Made by a program: the position numbers and the translations under genes. Shown here piece by piece: positions 10,601 to 23,100 of a stretch of 64,000 nt of DNA (its first letter is position 1; every line of letters starts with the position of its first letter). Location: the NCBI GenBank assembly GCA_001466705.2, contig LATX02000194.1, forward strand, positions 124,001-188,000. The letters are read 5' to 3'. The notes under the pieces are model-generated. The model was given only the letters and a program-made list of their open reading frames with translations. It was not told the origin of the DNA and searched no databases. The DNA comes from Moniliophthora roreri (lineage: Eukaryota; Basidiomycota; Agaricomycetes; Agaricales; Marasmiaceae).

Positions 10601-12652
10601 GAAGAATCAGGCGACTGCACAGGTGAGGGTTATGGAAAGGGCCGCAACGGATTCAGCCATGGTCATCAATAGTGCTAGCGGTGCGTTGAGCCGAAGTGGT
10701 GGGAGTGATTCCTCAATTGCACTGCCGCCACCTCCGCCGCCGAAGGATAATATCCGTGCGAGGGAGCAGTTGATTTTGGAGAAGAGGAGAGAGATGAGGA
10801 AGATGGAGGAAGCTGAGGATGTCGAGTACTATAGCGGAGGCGATATTTATGTGCCTGCTAGAAGAGGTCCTGCGGCTGGTATTGGCAAAGGCAGGCCGAG
10901 CAGGCGGAGGAGTATGAGTACTGGGGATATGCATGACTTGGCCCAGAAGGGAGCCAAATTGGATGTGGCACCCATGTTGGAGGAAGATCCACTTGAGGAA
11001 AGTATCGAGAAGGAGTTGCAGAAGAGGGATGGTCCGAAGAAATCTGTGAGTTGTTTTTTTTCTTCTGGTGATCCTCGTACTCAGACTGATGGTGTGATGG
11101 AAGCAGAAGTATCTCGTCCGGGAACGAGAAGCGATATACGCTTCCTCGGATGTTTCACATATGGCTGGTCCAGGGGACGTGAACGCTGGCAAAGCCTGGA
11201 GAACTGTTCGTCGGCCGTCAGACATGGTATGCTGGATTCCTTTGATAATCAATAAGTTACTGACTATGTGATATTCAGAATGAGTACTCCAAGCAGATCA
11301 AGGAGTATCGAGCCAACCAGAACCCTGGTAAAGCGTATGGCAAGGTTTTTGTCAAGGTCATGGGTGTCAAAAACCTTCACGTCCCAATCCCTCAAGAGCC
11401 GACCATCATGTCATGCACCTTGAACAATGGCATCCACTTTGTGACCACGCCAGAGTGTCGATTGAGCAAAGACACTGTCATCAGCCAGGAGTTTGAGTTG
11501 TAAGTGCACGTCATGTGTAATGCGACGAGATACTCATTATCTCTGTTTGCAGGATCGAACACAGCAAGCTTGAATTCACCCTTACCCTCAAAGTTCGCCG
11601 TGATCCACACATTATCACTCAGTTTAAAGCGCTCCAACCTCCCCCACCTCAACCACCACCTATGGTACAACAGACATCGTCAAAAAGCAGCACAAAGAGC
11701 GGCGGCATGTTCAGCTTGTTCTCTTCGTCCCCGAAAAAGTCGAAAGAAAAGGAAAAGGAGAGGGCTTTTGTCGTCGCTGCTCCTCCGCCACCGCCTGTCC
11801 ACCGGCTACCGGAGAACCTAGCACGATATATGAAACCAGACGGAACGTTCGCCCGGGCGTTTATCTCGTTCAAGGATATCGCACACCGGTGTGATACCAA
11901 GATTTTTGAGACAACGTTCCCCCTTATTGGACAGCGGCTCGAAGCTGGTAACAAAGCGTCGACAATGCAGGTCGGTGAGATCGTCTTGCAAATGTTTAGG
12001 CTACCACCTCTGCCTGGGATCCCGCCCGACCAGCTGCCTCAAAGCTTGGAGGAATGCCATCGAGGGTTGAGGCACGTCAACTGGCATAAGGTAACATATT
12101 TCGAAGGAACATTGACGCAAAGTGGTGGTGATTGTACTGTAAGTCATTTTTCGCTGCGATACGCCTCTTAAAGACTAATATATTCTCAAACAGTCGTGGC
12201 GTCGACGGAGACTGAGGGTCGTTGGTGCTAACTTGATCGCGTTCAATGATGTCACCAAGCGTGTGACCGCCACAATTAATCTCAAGAGTGCTATCGCGGT
12301 GGAAGATGACCAAGAAGCAAGGAATGGTACGCTCAGTCCGGCTTCTGGAACAACCGCTCGAAGTGCTCGTCATGAGTATGAAGGCTTGTATGGAGTCGAG
12401 CGGTCGTTCCGCTTGATATTCCCTGGCGATGAAGAGATCTGCTTCTTTGCCGATACGGACGAGGATAAGGCTCGATGGTGTGTACATTCCTGATCGTTCG
12501 GTCACTACCTGTAGCTCATGTGTATCTCTAGGTTGGAAGTACTTCGAGCGTTAGTCGGCCATATACCTCCTCACCCGCTCTGGGCGGAACTCCTGTGGCA
12601 ACGACAGAATGACCTTAACAGTCGTAATGCTGCTTCCACCCCTGCTCAATAG
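7688..12652 (+). CDS. BUD4: Bud4/anillin-like protein with C-terminal PH domain
   Basis: Scaffold of the septin ring and division site. Eight exons (7688-9104, 9159-9370, 9429-11045, 11107-11227, 11280-11499, 11553-12138, 12194-12477, 12532-12652) give 1,525 aa. The N-terminal ~1,100 residues are low-complexity (SPLRDRLL at the start, RKTVTFDE, acidic runs, Pro-rich segments). From about residue 1130 an anillin-homology/C2-like region begins (AYGKVFVKVMGVKNLHVP), with an inserted FSLFSSSPKKSKEK linker. A PH domain closes the protein (KVTYFEGTLTQSGGDC, RRRRLRVVGANLIAF, ICFFADTDEDKARWLEVL). This order is that of fungal Bud4. The start is uncertain: upstream in-frame ATGs at 7550 and 7610 would add up to 46 residues. 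I chose 7688 because MKGSPLRDRL looks like a family-type N-terminus and leaves a 280-bp divergent promoter. Confidence 0.85.
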
Positions 12653-12996
12653 TCGACTTGAACGTTTTAAGCCCTAACGAGCTTGTACTATTCCTCATTC
12701 GCCTTCCCCTATGTTCTAACCTTTTCTTCGCTTTTTTATGTCTAATTCCGTTAGCTGATCTGCACCATGACCACTGTTCTCGATATTTTATCTCAGTCTA
12801 GTTTCGCTGTCGCATATCTTGTACACATGTACATGTCCCATGGATACATATGGTCTCCCCATGTCAATAGGCATCGGTTCTTTCTCACTTTATCTGTATC
12901 GTATCTGCTCAATAGATAAATTCTCGCATCTAAGAGGATGCGTTCTATAGTAGCGTGATATTGCTGTGTTGAAAAACACAAAGTACAATTTACCTA
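12653..12996. other. Convergent 3' ends of BUD4 and the ORC6-like gene
   Basis: About 340 bp, AT-rich, holding both 3' untranslated regions. No gene or structured element was recognised. Confidence 0.5.
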
Positions 12997-14498
12997 TTAG
13001 CCAAATAAGTTATCCATAGTGCCATCTTCTGTGACCGGTCTATACTGTTCGAAGGGGTATCCATGTTTCTTTATCCTTTGCCGGTTCGTTTCCTGGGCTC
13101 TCTTCCAAAGCAAGTGTAACCCTGGACAACCGTCATCCCACTGCCTACGATCCTGAAAGACAGGTCTATATCTTCGTCCTATCGGAGCTTCCGGGATTGA
13201 TTCTTCCTCATCCTCAGATGAAGGTGCATCAACGTCCATAGCATCCTCATCGACAAGCGATATCTTTCGTGGACTTCCCCGCTGTCTAGACCAAGGTGAA
13301 GCAGGTTCGGCCGTCGCTTGTGCTACTGCAATGCGACGAGAAGAGCGTGTCGGTGTGTATGGCGTGGGTTCGACGAGTAAAGAGATGGGAAGAGGACGTG
13401 CCGTGCTCGTTGTGGTGGTAGCGGGCGTTTTCCGCGTTGACATACGAGACGGGGAAGTAGAAACTTTTCCCTTTTCTGCAAGCATGTTCAGGGTATCCCG
13501 CGAGGATGGCGTTACGTGCTCTGGAAAGGGCCCCATGTTTCTCCTTGACGGTGTCTTCGGAGGCGGTGCCATGTCGACATCCTTGGAGGAACCCGCCACT
13601 GGCTCAGGTGAAGACAAAGATGGAGGTTGCTTCTCTGTGTTCGTGTCCGCCTCGGCCACTCTGAGCTTTTTCGGCGAATCACCAGTGATAACCTCCCGCA
13701 AGACACGCTTATTGGGTGATTTCCGTGGGGAAGTTCTTGGTGTGGTAGGAGGTAGAGGAACTTTGGAGGCCGAATTGGATCTTGCAAACCGAGCGTAATC
13801 GGAGATCTCCTTTCTGATGTCTCTGAAGTACCGTCCCAAGTCGGACAATAGAACTTTGGTTTTGTTTTCGTCGACTTTGTAGCTTCCGACAATCTCCTTC
13901 AGAGGAACGTTTCGATCCTACGGGGCGCGTGAATACAGTTCTTAAAGGTTAGGAACGTGAAGACGCACCTCGAGAACTCCATATACCCAGAAGAACACGG
14001 CACATTTCGTCTCGCTGGAATTGCGATTGAAGTAGGTTTTCTTCATCCCTGCCAGACCATCTTCCACCCTCGCAAGCCATTCAGGGAGCTTCTCGGAGCT
14101 TGAAGATATATGTTCTTCAATGAGTCCCTCATATGTGACCTTCCCTCGACGTTTCTTCCCTGCAAGCTGGCTCTCGAGGACTCTTCTGATGATGTCACAG
14201 TTTTGTTTGAAAAGTGTTGCGCTCATGCTTGCTTTATTTCGAGCAGCCTCCATATCCACGTCGTTGTTCTGTAGACTAAAGAGAAACAAATATCAGTCCA
14301 GCGTCTTAATAACTGGAGTTGGTCTTACTGCTGGGATGCGAGGTAGGCACAGATTGGGATAAAAGCATTTACTGGAACATTGTATCCCGAAGTCTGACCG
14401 GCTTTCGACCTTGCAAGTGGTAGAAGTTCGAGAGCCTTTTCTTGTGTTTGTGCATTGCAGAAACCACGTAATTCGTTTCTGTCTCTGGTTGACGACAT
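12997..14498 (-). CDS. ORC6-like origin recognition complex subunit
   Basis: Three exons (14498-14329, 14275-13969, 13917-12997) give 465 aa. The N-terminal half resembles the cyclin-like Orc6 core: LLPLARSKA, VPVNAFIPICAYLASQHL, NNDVDMEAARNKASM, LFKQNCDIIRRVL and a second helical repeat ending VPLKEIVGSYKVDENKTKVLLSDL. The C-terminal part is disordered, with several SP/TP sites typical of CDK substrates (TPRTSPRKSPNKR, TPYTPTRSSRR). It ends in a conserved-looking block WDDGCPGLHLLWKRAQETN. Orc6 diverges strongly between fungi, so this rests on pattern recognition of the helical core and on length (yeast Orc6 is about 435 aa). It could instead be another uncharacterised nuclear protein. Confidence 0.5.
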
Positions 14499-14695
14499 GG
14501 GTGGTAAGAAGTTCAAATATGCATGTCACAGTAATGACTTTCGTGACATGACGCGTCGCGCAAAGCATCGCGCGTACTTACGCCGTAACACAACGTACAT
14601 GGCCAATTAAATAATGAAAGTGGCGAGTAATGCATTATGAAAAACTACATGGTCACTGAAGTAAAGTAGTACCGTGTTATACATTTCCATGAGTC
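14499..14695. other. Promoter region of the ORC6-like gene
   Basis: Short interval between the ORC6-like start and the 3' end of the F-box relic. It contains ACGCGTCGCGC (14551-14561), centred on an MluI-type ACGCGT. That site resembles the MBF/DSC1 element that drives G1/S genes in yeasts, so its place upstream of a putative replication gene is suggestive only. Confidence 0.3.
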
Positions 14696-16082
14696 TCAAA
14701 GAAGCAATTGCTGGTACTCTGGATGCATCTGCCATCTCATGTCCGGTGGGATATGACAGAGATAACGACAAGACTCCTCATCGAAATAATAACAACTCGA
14801 AGTCGCACAGGTACATTTCGCAGACTTCCAATAAGCCTTCCGGTCATTAGGGTCCCGAATCTGTGGGCTGATGATGAGCATCAGCCATCTCTTCTTCGCC
14901 CCAGTAAAGCTCCCCAGCCACGCCTTCAAGTTTCGGGCGTTCTTTCGACCTCTTGCCCACTCGTAGAGAGACAGTCACGATAGTCTCTTTCCGTGCTTGG
15001 AATGAAGCCTAAGTCGTGCAAACAACGAATTGAAGAAAGCGACCTTGGAACTACAAGTAATCGACTGCTGTGAAGTCAAGTATATCAAGAGCAGGAAAAG
15101 GTAACGGGGACGATGCCATAGTGAAGACGTCCATGAAATAATATGCGCAGTCACCACTGATTGTAACCCTTTGGAGGTGCGGTAATGATGCGAGATGGAG
15201 GAAAATGTGGCCACTAGTATTGAGTCCGAGAGTGATGAATTGCGTGGTGACGAGGGGCAGAGCTTCCACCAAGTGTTGAATAAATTCAACGGTATCCGGT
15301 ATCACCAAATCGTACTCTGATTGACCATCAAGATGAAAGTGAGAATAGGACGTCTCCGTATCGATGATAAATGGTGATCCCCAATCAGTTCCCCCGGTTT
15401 TCCCGGCCCTGAGTATGAAATATTTGGAATTTGGAATGGCCTCCTGACTGGTCTCATTCGCAAGTGTGGACTCGAAATACGAAGCAGAGAGTGCAGGAGA
15501 GGATCGTATGAGTCGGATTTCTGGACGACGCAAGTGACATGGATATATGCGGAGGACGAAACCACGAGACGGTTCATCAATCCCGTACAGTCTGAGATTG
15601 GGACGTGGTCGCGATGATGGTCAAGGTGAACATCTGGGGCACCAGAGTTCCTTACGATGTCATCAGATTGAGATAGACTCTGCTTCGACTGCAATTTGAG
15701 CCACGGAGGGGAGACATGCGTAGGATTTGCAGACCGGCATGAGCGCAACAAGGGTTGAGAGGCGGAGAGTCCCACGCCTTCAGATGAGTTTGAAAACTCT
15801 GAGACGGAGTGCACAAGTTGTCTGGAAGATGGGCACATGCATTGTTGCTGATGAGCTTCCACTCGAAGGTCTGTAGGGGCGGTGCTGTTCGAGCCAATGT
15901 AGGTGACAGGTCCAGGAAGGCGTGGTGATCTTGATGATGGAAATACGTGCGATAGCGGCAGAGTCGGTGGCATCTGAACGTGACCAATGTCTCTTTTGAA
16001 TGGTGTGAACTTGGCCCTCTTCACCATCTCCCGAGTTGGTGTAGACCATATTGCGGGGCAATTGAAGCCAACGACGAGTCAA
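14696..16082 (-). pseudogene. F-box/LRR-like protein relic with several frame breaks
   Basis: Pieces of an agaric F-box/LRR-type protein occur in order but in different frames. Reading down the minus strand: TRRWLQLPRNMVYT near 16080; APPLQTFEWKLISNNA near 15870 in another frame; PNLRLYGIDEPSRGFVLRIY and RRPEIRLIRSSPALSASYF near 15600-15480 in a third; LPHLQRVTISGDCAYYFMD near 15190. Then comes a stop, and the continuation SSKVAFFNSLFARLRLHSKHGK in a shifted frame, a TGA near 14985, and EWARGRKNARNLKAWLGSF. Introns cannot explain all the changes. No N-terminal F-box or start codon is visible. Long open frames here (up to 241 codons) are out-of-frame artefacts. Confidence 0.6.
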
Positions 16083-16537
16083 AGGTAAGATCCGACCGTT
16101 GTCGTCGAGCGTCTATCTGTCCGGTCCACTTTTCGCTCGTCCAAGTTCTCTAAACCTTTCCATTGCATACACCATATGCATGACACCTCTATCCAACAGC
16201 TTCTCGCATGATCTAGATTGCAATCTAGGGTTTAGATATGACAGCTATGGGAAATCGAACAAGGTATGTGTTCATTATATCAGATGCTATGCCCTTTCTA
16301 TGGCCACTGAGGGTCATACAGGTTTTCTAATTCGGACACGTTGTTCCCTCGAGGCAGCTCGAAGCCTGCGGATACGACCAGAATCGTAGAGGTCCCTCTT
16401 CTCAGCACCGCGTGCAGCTGCGGATAGTGTTCTATTAGCACGTTATCTTCCTGTAGTCAACAACTGCGCTTCACCGATTGCATAAAAAGTGGTCCCATTA
16501 CTCTGCGAATCTCAAGTCCTCCTGCATCTCAACACCT
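16083..16537. other. Intergenic region upstream of coiled-coil protein A
   Basis: No gene recognised. The left part may hold unrecognisable 5' remnants of the F-box relic, and the right part is the promoter of the following gene. Confidence 0.4.
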
Positions 16538-18056
16538 ATGGGGAAGAGTAATAAGAAGAACAAGAACACGACGGCGACTCGAGCCCCCAATACTCCGAAC
16601 GAGACAAATGCAACGATCGAGCCCTGGGACTTCGAAACACCGCCAGCTCGGACTCCCGATATAAAACCGATGACTGAGCAATCGCCGACTACGGTATCAG
16701 ATCCTTCCGCTCCCCCCAGCGACACGAAGGCCTCCACTGAACAGCTCATCCAAAATCCTGATCCTTCGGCTTCTCCTAAGGATACTAGAGCAACCACAGA
16801 GCCATCGCCTGATCCCACAACTTCCCCCGCCCAGACTGTATCAACAATATTTGACGATACGGCCAGTCACCACTCCCATATCACAGTAGCAACCATGATC
16901 GAACCGTTCGAAGGTAAAACGATCATCTCTCCAGAGATCAAAGCCTTGGGCGAGTTATTGGGTACGATGAAGCTCACCGTCAGTACCCTTGGCTCCACAT
17001 TTGCGATTATTGGAAAACAGACAGAAAAAGTGGCGGCTTTGGCACCTGCGATCAAGGCCTCGGAAGAAGTGAGTTATGTTTTGTTATGCTTTCTACAGAG
17101 ATATCGATCGTTAATGAAATGATGCTTAGATTGATGTCCTACGCGAGAAACTTGCTCATCAGATGGCAACACATAAGGAAGAGATAATCAAGCTGAGGGC
17201 GGAGCTGAAGGCTCGCGTAAAGGAAGCTATCCGCAATGAGCTGCGAGAGCAGGCTTTAATGGCGGTCAAGGACGCCGTCGGGAGGAAGGTATCTACAAAA
17301 GTAGCAGACCTGGTAAGTCGTTTTCCCAGCAGTTACTTTGCACATCTGTATGCCAACTCCACCCTCAGTTATTGGCTCGCGTGCCTGAAGATCTTAAAGA
17401 GAATCATCATCGGCAGCTCCTTGAAATTAGCACAAACATATATAATACGTGGGTTGCCTGTGCTTACTTTGGAACTACAAGGTCTTAAACGAAGCTGATT
17501 CGCCCTTGCAGTGAAGCGCGGAGGTTCAACTCGTCATTGCAATCGTCTACAGACACCCTGCGCCCTCTACGCCGTCCCCTCTCTTCCCCCGGCCAATTAG
17601 CAGAGAATCAGGTGCTCGACGCTACTCCAGCAACGGCCGTGGAAATCATACCTCCCACACCATCAGCCAACTTCCCCAAGAGCCTGGGAGAGCTCTACAC
17701 ACTCTCCATAGATGACGCCAAGGAGCTACTCAGAGAATACGGTATCAAGATACCCGATTCTCCGAAGATGGGTTTGACTCCAACCAGGACTCAAGTTTCT
17801 CCGTTGATTTCGCCGTCGTCAGCAGCTACCTTAGTCGACGTAGGCGAAGCTTCGCGTGAACAAATCATCAATATGTTCATGGCACACATTGGGGTACGTG
17901 CGTAGATGGTTCCGTCTTGCGTCAAGACAAAATTAGACTAATATTTCCCGTTTATTTTAGGTACCTTATCGCCTCCTGCCCATGCCCGTCTCTGCGACCT
18001 CATCCCCGATCGCCCGGAGAGTGGCCTCGCCCCTCGTCACTAGGACCAGCTTGTAA
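16538..18056 (+). CDS. Coiled-coil orphan protein A (paralogue of the gene at 57.3-58.3 kb)
   Basis: Five exons (16538-17068, 17130-17312, 17369-17448, 17512-17893, 17961-18056) give 423 aa. Residues 1-120 are Thr/Pro/Ser-rich with repeated TEQ and TTEP motifs. From about 140 to 260 the chain is helical with heptad-like charged runs (LREKLAHQMATHKEEIIKLR, ELKARVKEAIRNELREQ). A C-terminal module reads LGELYTLSIDDAKELLREYG, then INMFMAHIG and a basic tail. No known domain is recognised. The gene on the plus strand at 57.3-58.3 kb shares the coiled coil, the EAR-x2-NS start of the next exon with a phase-2 intron at the same place, an LLxxYxxxxPxS element and FMAHIG. The function is unknown. No signal peptide or membrane segment is visible, so an intracellular location is likely. 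Confidence 0.7.
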
Positions 18057-18322
18057 TATTCACTATCTGTACTCTTTTCTTGCTGTCGAGTTTTTTTTCT
18101 GTATACTATGTACTATGTGACTGTCCAAGGGTGTACACTATCATTATATCAAATTTGATTTACTTTCCCAGGGTAGCGTCGGCTTGACTTCCTACAATGC
18201 GGAAGTGGAGTATTTGTGGTAGCCAGTTACAGCCGTGCTGCGGGTTAGGCTTAACCTTTTCTTGACAGATTCCCTAGGCACCTGGGCACCTAGCCAGCTG
18301 AACCCCTTCCTCTTAGCTAGCC

Positions 18323-19663
18323 ATGGGTACCCTAATCATGTCGCGGCACCAGCGAATACGATATCTCGTCGTTTTCCTCCCTCTAGTCCTCTTCACTTCG
18401 ATTTCGCTCTATTATATTTCCGAGAACTCATACCAGCTTCGTAACACGCTCTCCTATGCCACGCGCCCGCTCTGGGATACAGCCGATGGTCCTAAAGAAA
18501 TCATACCGCATTACTACGCCGAGGGTCTTGGGGCAGATGCGTACGCCTGCCAATTGCATGGGTGGAAGCCCCGGGAGAATAGCAAGAATATCAAAGTGCT
18601 TGATGCTGTTCTCATGAGCAGCGAAGTGGACCTGCTGGAGATTCGAATGAACGAACTGGAGGGTGTCGTTGACCGGTTTTTCATCATCGAATCCAATGCA
18701 ACGTTCACTGGGCTCCCGAAAGAGAGGTACTTTGATAAGAACAGGGAGAGGTTTTCAAAGTTTGGCAGCAAGATTTCGTATCGATAGTACGTTGTCTTGG
18801 GATTCTTACGGACATTATGCTTATCGAGCACAGCCTACCAGGACGTGAATCAGACGGACAAGATGCATGGAACTTTGAAGCGGCTACCAGAGATGCCATG
18901 TCGGCTTTCATACGAGCGCACACTGAAGAACACACACCCGACACCAAATCCCTCGTTATCATGTCCGACCTAGATGAGATACCTTCTGCGCACACCATCC
19001 GACTTCTCAAAGCTTGTGACTTTGGAGACACGATACATCTTCAACTCAAAAATTACGTCTATAGGTGAATTGGCCCCCCCTTTTCCGCAAACGCATTTAG
19101 CCAAACTCAGAGTTCATATACACAGCTTCGAATGGCTCCTCGGAATGAACAGTTGGCGCGTCAGTGTACAACTCTGGAGTGACAAAAGTTACTACAGACA
19201 CTCGATGAGCACTAATCGTATGCTCGCCGACGCTGGCTGGCACTGCAGCTTCTGCTTCAGAACGATACCAGAGTACATCCAGAAGATGAAGGGCTTTTCA
19301 CATTCAGACCGCATAGGCGGTAATATGGATCTCCTTAACCCCAAGAAGATTCAAGAAAGAATATGCAGCGGGAAGGATATTTTTGGAATGCTGCCAGAGG
19401 CGTACAGAGTACGTTAGCTTTCGTACTAATTAGAACACCCGCTGAATGCATGACCCGCAGTATGCCGATCTTCTTGCTCAGATGAGCCTGGAGCCGTATG
19501 TTTCACTTACTAGGTTTACTCCGAACGTCTATTTTAATCACTTGGCTTTAGGCAAACTTCCATGGTCGGGCTCCCGAGGTACTTGCTAAAGAACGCGGAA
19601 CGCTTCAAGTTCCTTCTTCCTGGAGGCTGCAAACGAGGACCTCAAGACGATGAGAATGTTTAA
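18323..19663 (+). CDS. GT17 glycosyltransferase (beta-1,4-N-acetylglucosaminyltransferase-like)
   Basis: Type II membrane protein, probably in the Golgi, of the family that includes MGAT3 (bisecting GlcNAc on N-glycans). Five exons (18323-18786, 18834-19064, 19126-19408, 19461-19495, 19552-19663) give 374 aa. A signal anchor spans about residues 13-33 ([20 protein letters not shown]). Family blocks follow: [54 protein letters not shown] (acidic DLDE motif), [20 protein letters not shown] and [17 protein letters not shown]. The C-terminus [23 protein letters not shown] is typical of fungal members. Mushroom genomes often carry several GT17 genes. Acceptor and linkage are unknown here. Confidence 0.88.
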
Positions 19664-20137
19664 CGAGGAAGTTAGATCAGAGGACCAGGTATAATAACCA
19701 TAGTCATACCCTACCCTTGCGCCATTCATTTCGTGCATTGTACATTATCTTGCAATATCTTATTACACCTTTTAAGTTTTATCTCTCTTGATTTTGCTCC
19801 GAACGTCGGTATATCCGTTCTTCTGACAGCTCGCACGATTTCGACAGGATGTCTTTTAATCTTTATGTGCGTTTGGATAGGCCTACCTAGCTACAAAACA
19901 AAAACCTATGGAAACATCAAGAGATATAAAACACAAAGTTATTTAGTTGATGTGCAACAATGCATAGAAAGAAAATAAGGGAGAAAGAAAGGCATTCTTC
20001 GTGATAATTTTCATAAGGGGGCATAAAAGTGAGATTATGTCCTCGTACTGAGGCGAAGGCGAGCTCTTTCCAATGGAGTCAAATCGCTCGAGATAGCTAG
20101 AAATATACGGGTCAGCAGGCCGGCTATGAAGACGATT
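19664..20137. other. Convergent 3' region
   Basis: Holds the 3' ends of the GT17 gene and the BRCT gene. Open frames here lack domains, and the interval is AT-rich. Nothing else was recognised. Confidence 0.45.
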
Positions 20138-23100
20138 TCACGACCCACAAGTGTTGGAATCCATTGATATATCGTCATCTGGAGTGCCCCAATCCTCGGT
20201 ATCAGCATCGTCACCTAAACCAGTGAGGAGTTTGGGTATCATGGACTTCCGCCGCTGCACAAAAACGTGATCTAAGTTTCACTGTAGAAGATTGGGTTTA
20301 CGTGGTTTACGTACCTTGTGGCCAGCGGCAGCTTCAGCTGCAAACTTGAACTCCTCTAGATTTATTAGATACTCGGTCTCATCAACATGTCTTGACTCTT
20401 GTGCACAAGTGACAATCCAAGAATTGCCTATCACATGGGGCTTGGGGTCGTTCAGCGTGCTACGTGATTTCAATTAACGTGAATCGGAGGATGTCGAGGG
20501 ACGGTAGCTTACCGATAACGATTGATTGTGCTAGGAAGACCGTTTTTCCAAAGAATATGGGTACAAGTGGGACCAAGCCGAGTCATTATCTGCTGGAGGA
20601 CGTGAGGATCGAACATGCAGATATATAGATAAAACGGACCCGTGCACCCAAATCCTTCAGCATTTGTGTCCAGGTCTCAGCGGCAAGTGGATCATCGCTC
20701 CGATAGTCCACGAAAACTTTGCAGTCGCTGAGAATGGACAACTTCGGTGGCGTCGTGTCATTCTTGCCTCCTTCCAATTTCTTGCCAGCTGAAGATGACG
20801 AGGGGTAGGTACTACTTGAGCTTCTTAACCCTGCGCGTCGAGGGGGGCTTGGAGGTAAAGTTGGCTCCGAAGTGTTGAGGGCGGAGATATCATTAAGAGA
20901 CTGCGAAAGTGCTTGGAAGGCTATTGCGGTCATCGAGGGTCGTCTCAGTTTCTCCTTCTTGCCTTTTTCACTAGTTAATCCTTCGAGACTACCGTTCCCT
21001 ATGTCAACCTCGCCATTGGGCACATGCAGAGCCATCGTAAGGTCTGCCATCGTGAGATTCCCTGGCACATTCGACTCTGCCGCTGGTTCACCCATCTCAA
21101 CGTCGCTATCTTTCTCAGTAACAGAGGTCCCTCCTTTCACAGGACTACCAATTACAGTGTCGAGAGTGGTCTTTTGACTGGCTTTCTGTCCACGAGCCAT
21201 ACCGAAGGGTATCGTTGTACCACGCCCACCACGCATGACCGCACCTGGTTTCTTTAGACCAGGACCCGTACCAGCCGGCACGAATATTCGGGGTTTCTGA
21301 ACGGGAGCGGGTGCTTTGAAGAATGGAAGAGTGGATTGGGACGAAGAACCGGAAGCAGAGCTGCTAGGCCGACCGATCCCTAGTGCGCTCCTCGATGAAT
21401 CGTCCTTACTTCTCATCTCTACATCTTCATCTTCACTTAAGTCCCGATTGAACCCCATACTTGTGCTCGGTCTCGCAGGAGGAGGCTCTTTGAGCTTCTG
21501 GAGTGCACTTTCTAAAGTGGCATACGAAGAGCCCTCTACCGCTAAAGTAGGTCGTGAAGACTCGCCTCCTGCAGTAGTAAATCGACTGAATGAATATCTT
21601 ACACGATCGAAGTCAATAGCTTACCGTTTGCTCTTGCAAAAAGCGACGATGGTCGGGGCAACTTGGATGGTGAAGAGGACCTTGATCCCGATTTCGTTGG
21701 AGTCTTAGGAAGAGCCTTCGACAGACTAGATATTGTATCACGAGCGACGGAGGCAGAAGGCTTCAATCGTTTCGCTACAGGTATTCCTGATTTTGCGGAC
21801 GCCGTGGAGACTGTTGTCTTCACTGGCTTTTCTGGCTCGTCGGGTTCGGGTTCTGTATCGGTAGCTGGCGCAGAGGAAAGCTCGGATAAGGTACCGTCGA
21901 AGGGATCAGGTATAGGGTCAGGGTCGGACGTTTCTGGCGCCTTCCCTTTGCCTATTATACTCGGAGATGCAGCTATAAGAGCGGTCAATGGATGCTGGAG
22001 GTGCAAGTCACGATACGCTTACTTTCAAAAACCTCCAGTTCAGACTGCTTCGGTTTCGAAGGAGTTGATTGATTCGATCGGCTTCCGCTGGCTTTGCCTC
22101 GCCCACGACCGGATATGGTCAGCGGTGCTAGAGTATTCTGTCAGTATGGTACAAAGGGCCTGAAGATCAGACCCACTTGAAGTTGAAGGTGATCCGGGTT
22201 CATTGTGCTTCGACGAGGCACCTCGAGCACTACGACGAACTGGTGCAATTGGTACTACTGCTTTCTTTCGCGATCCTCGTTTTCCCTTTCCTTTACCATC
22301 GACTACAGGACCTTGTGCTGATGTAGTGTGTTCAGCAGGCGACTGGACCACTTCATCAACTGCCATCGATTGTGGATTGTCGGCGGTCATTTCCTCTGGC
22401 TTTGACGATTCCTGGGGGGCCTCGAGTCCAGAGGATTGCCGGGGTGCTGCATCTGGGGTGACAGACGTTAGAGGCCTGAGGGTATCAGCGTGCTCAATTT
22501 GGGACAGCAAAGAAGCTCGATGCGGTGTTTCAGTAACTGGAGAAATTATAGGATGTGCATCTCCATCGTGCTCGCCTCCTCGATCCTCTGCGGTCGCTTG
22601 GAGCTGTTCAGGTGATTCGGAAAGCTCGCCTTCATCTAATATAGATGTGAGAGGAGATGAGGGCACTTTTTCGACATCCGGTTCGAGTGATACACGCTTT
22701 TCATCGTCCTGCTTCAGATGCAAAGGATGAGGCGAAGACGGACGAGCAACTGCGAACTCATCGTCTTTATCTGGTGCTTCATCTTCGCTATCGTCGAAGC
22801 GCATCGGAACAGTAATATCTGTATGTTTGGGTTTTTGCCGACGTTTCATCCTGTCCTTAAGACCAGGAGCCCCAAAAAGTTTGGGATTGGAAGTCGCCGA
22901 CTCCTTAGGTTTCATCTTCCCCTCCTTCAACGTCAACGGCTGTGATTCTGCCTGCTTGGCATTGGCAGTGGTCGGCTGTTTCCCCTTCCCTTTGCCCTTA
23001 CCAGTTACCGGAATCACGGTTTTCTTTCCTGTTATCTTCCCTTTCTCCTTCGTATCAGGCTTCCGCGCCATCAGAACCTCGAATGCATTCCGTTTTGCAT

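Noticed and set aside
15302..16027. 241-codon open frame on the minus strand
   Set aside because: It crosses the F-box relic out of frame; its own product has no domain, while in-frame pieces of an F-box protein lie in the other frames.
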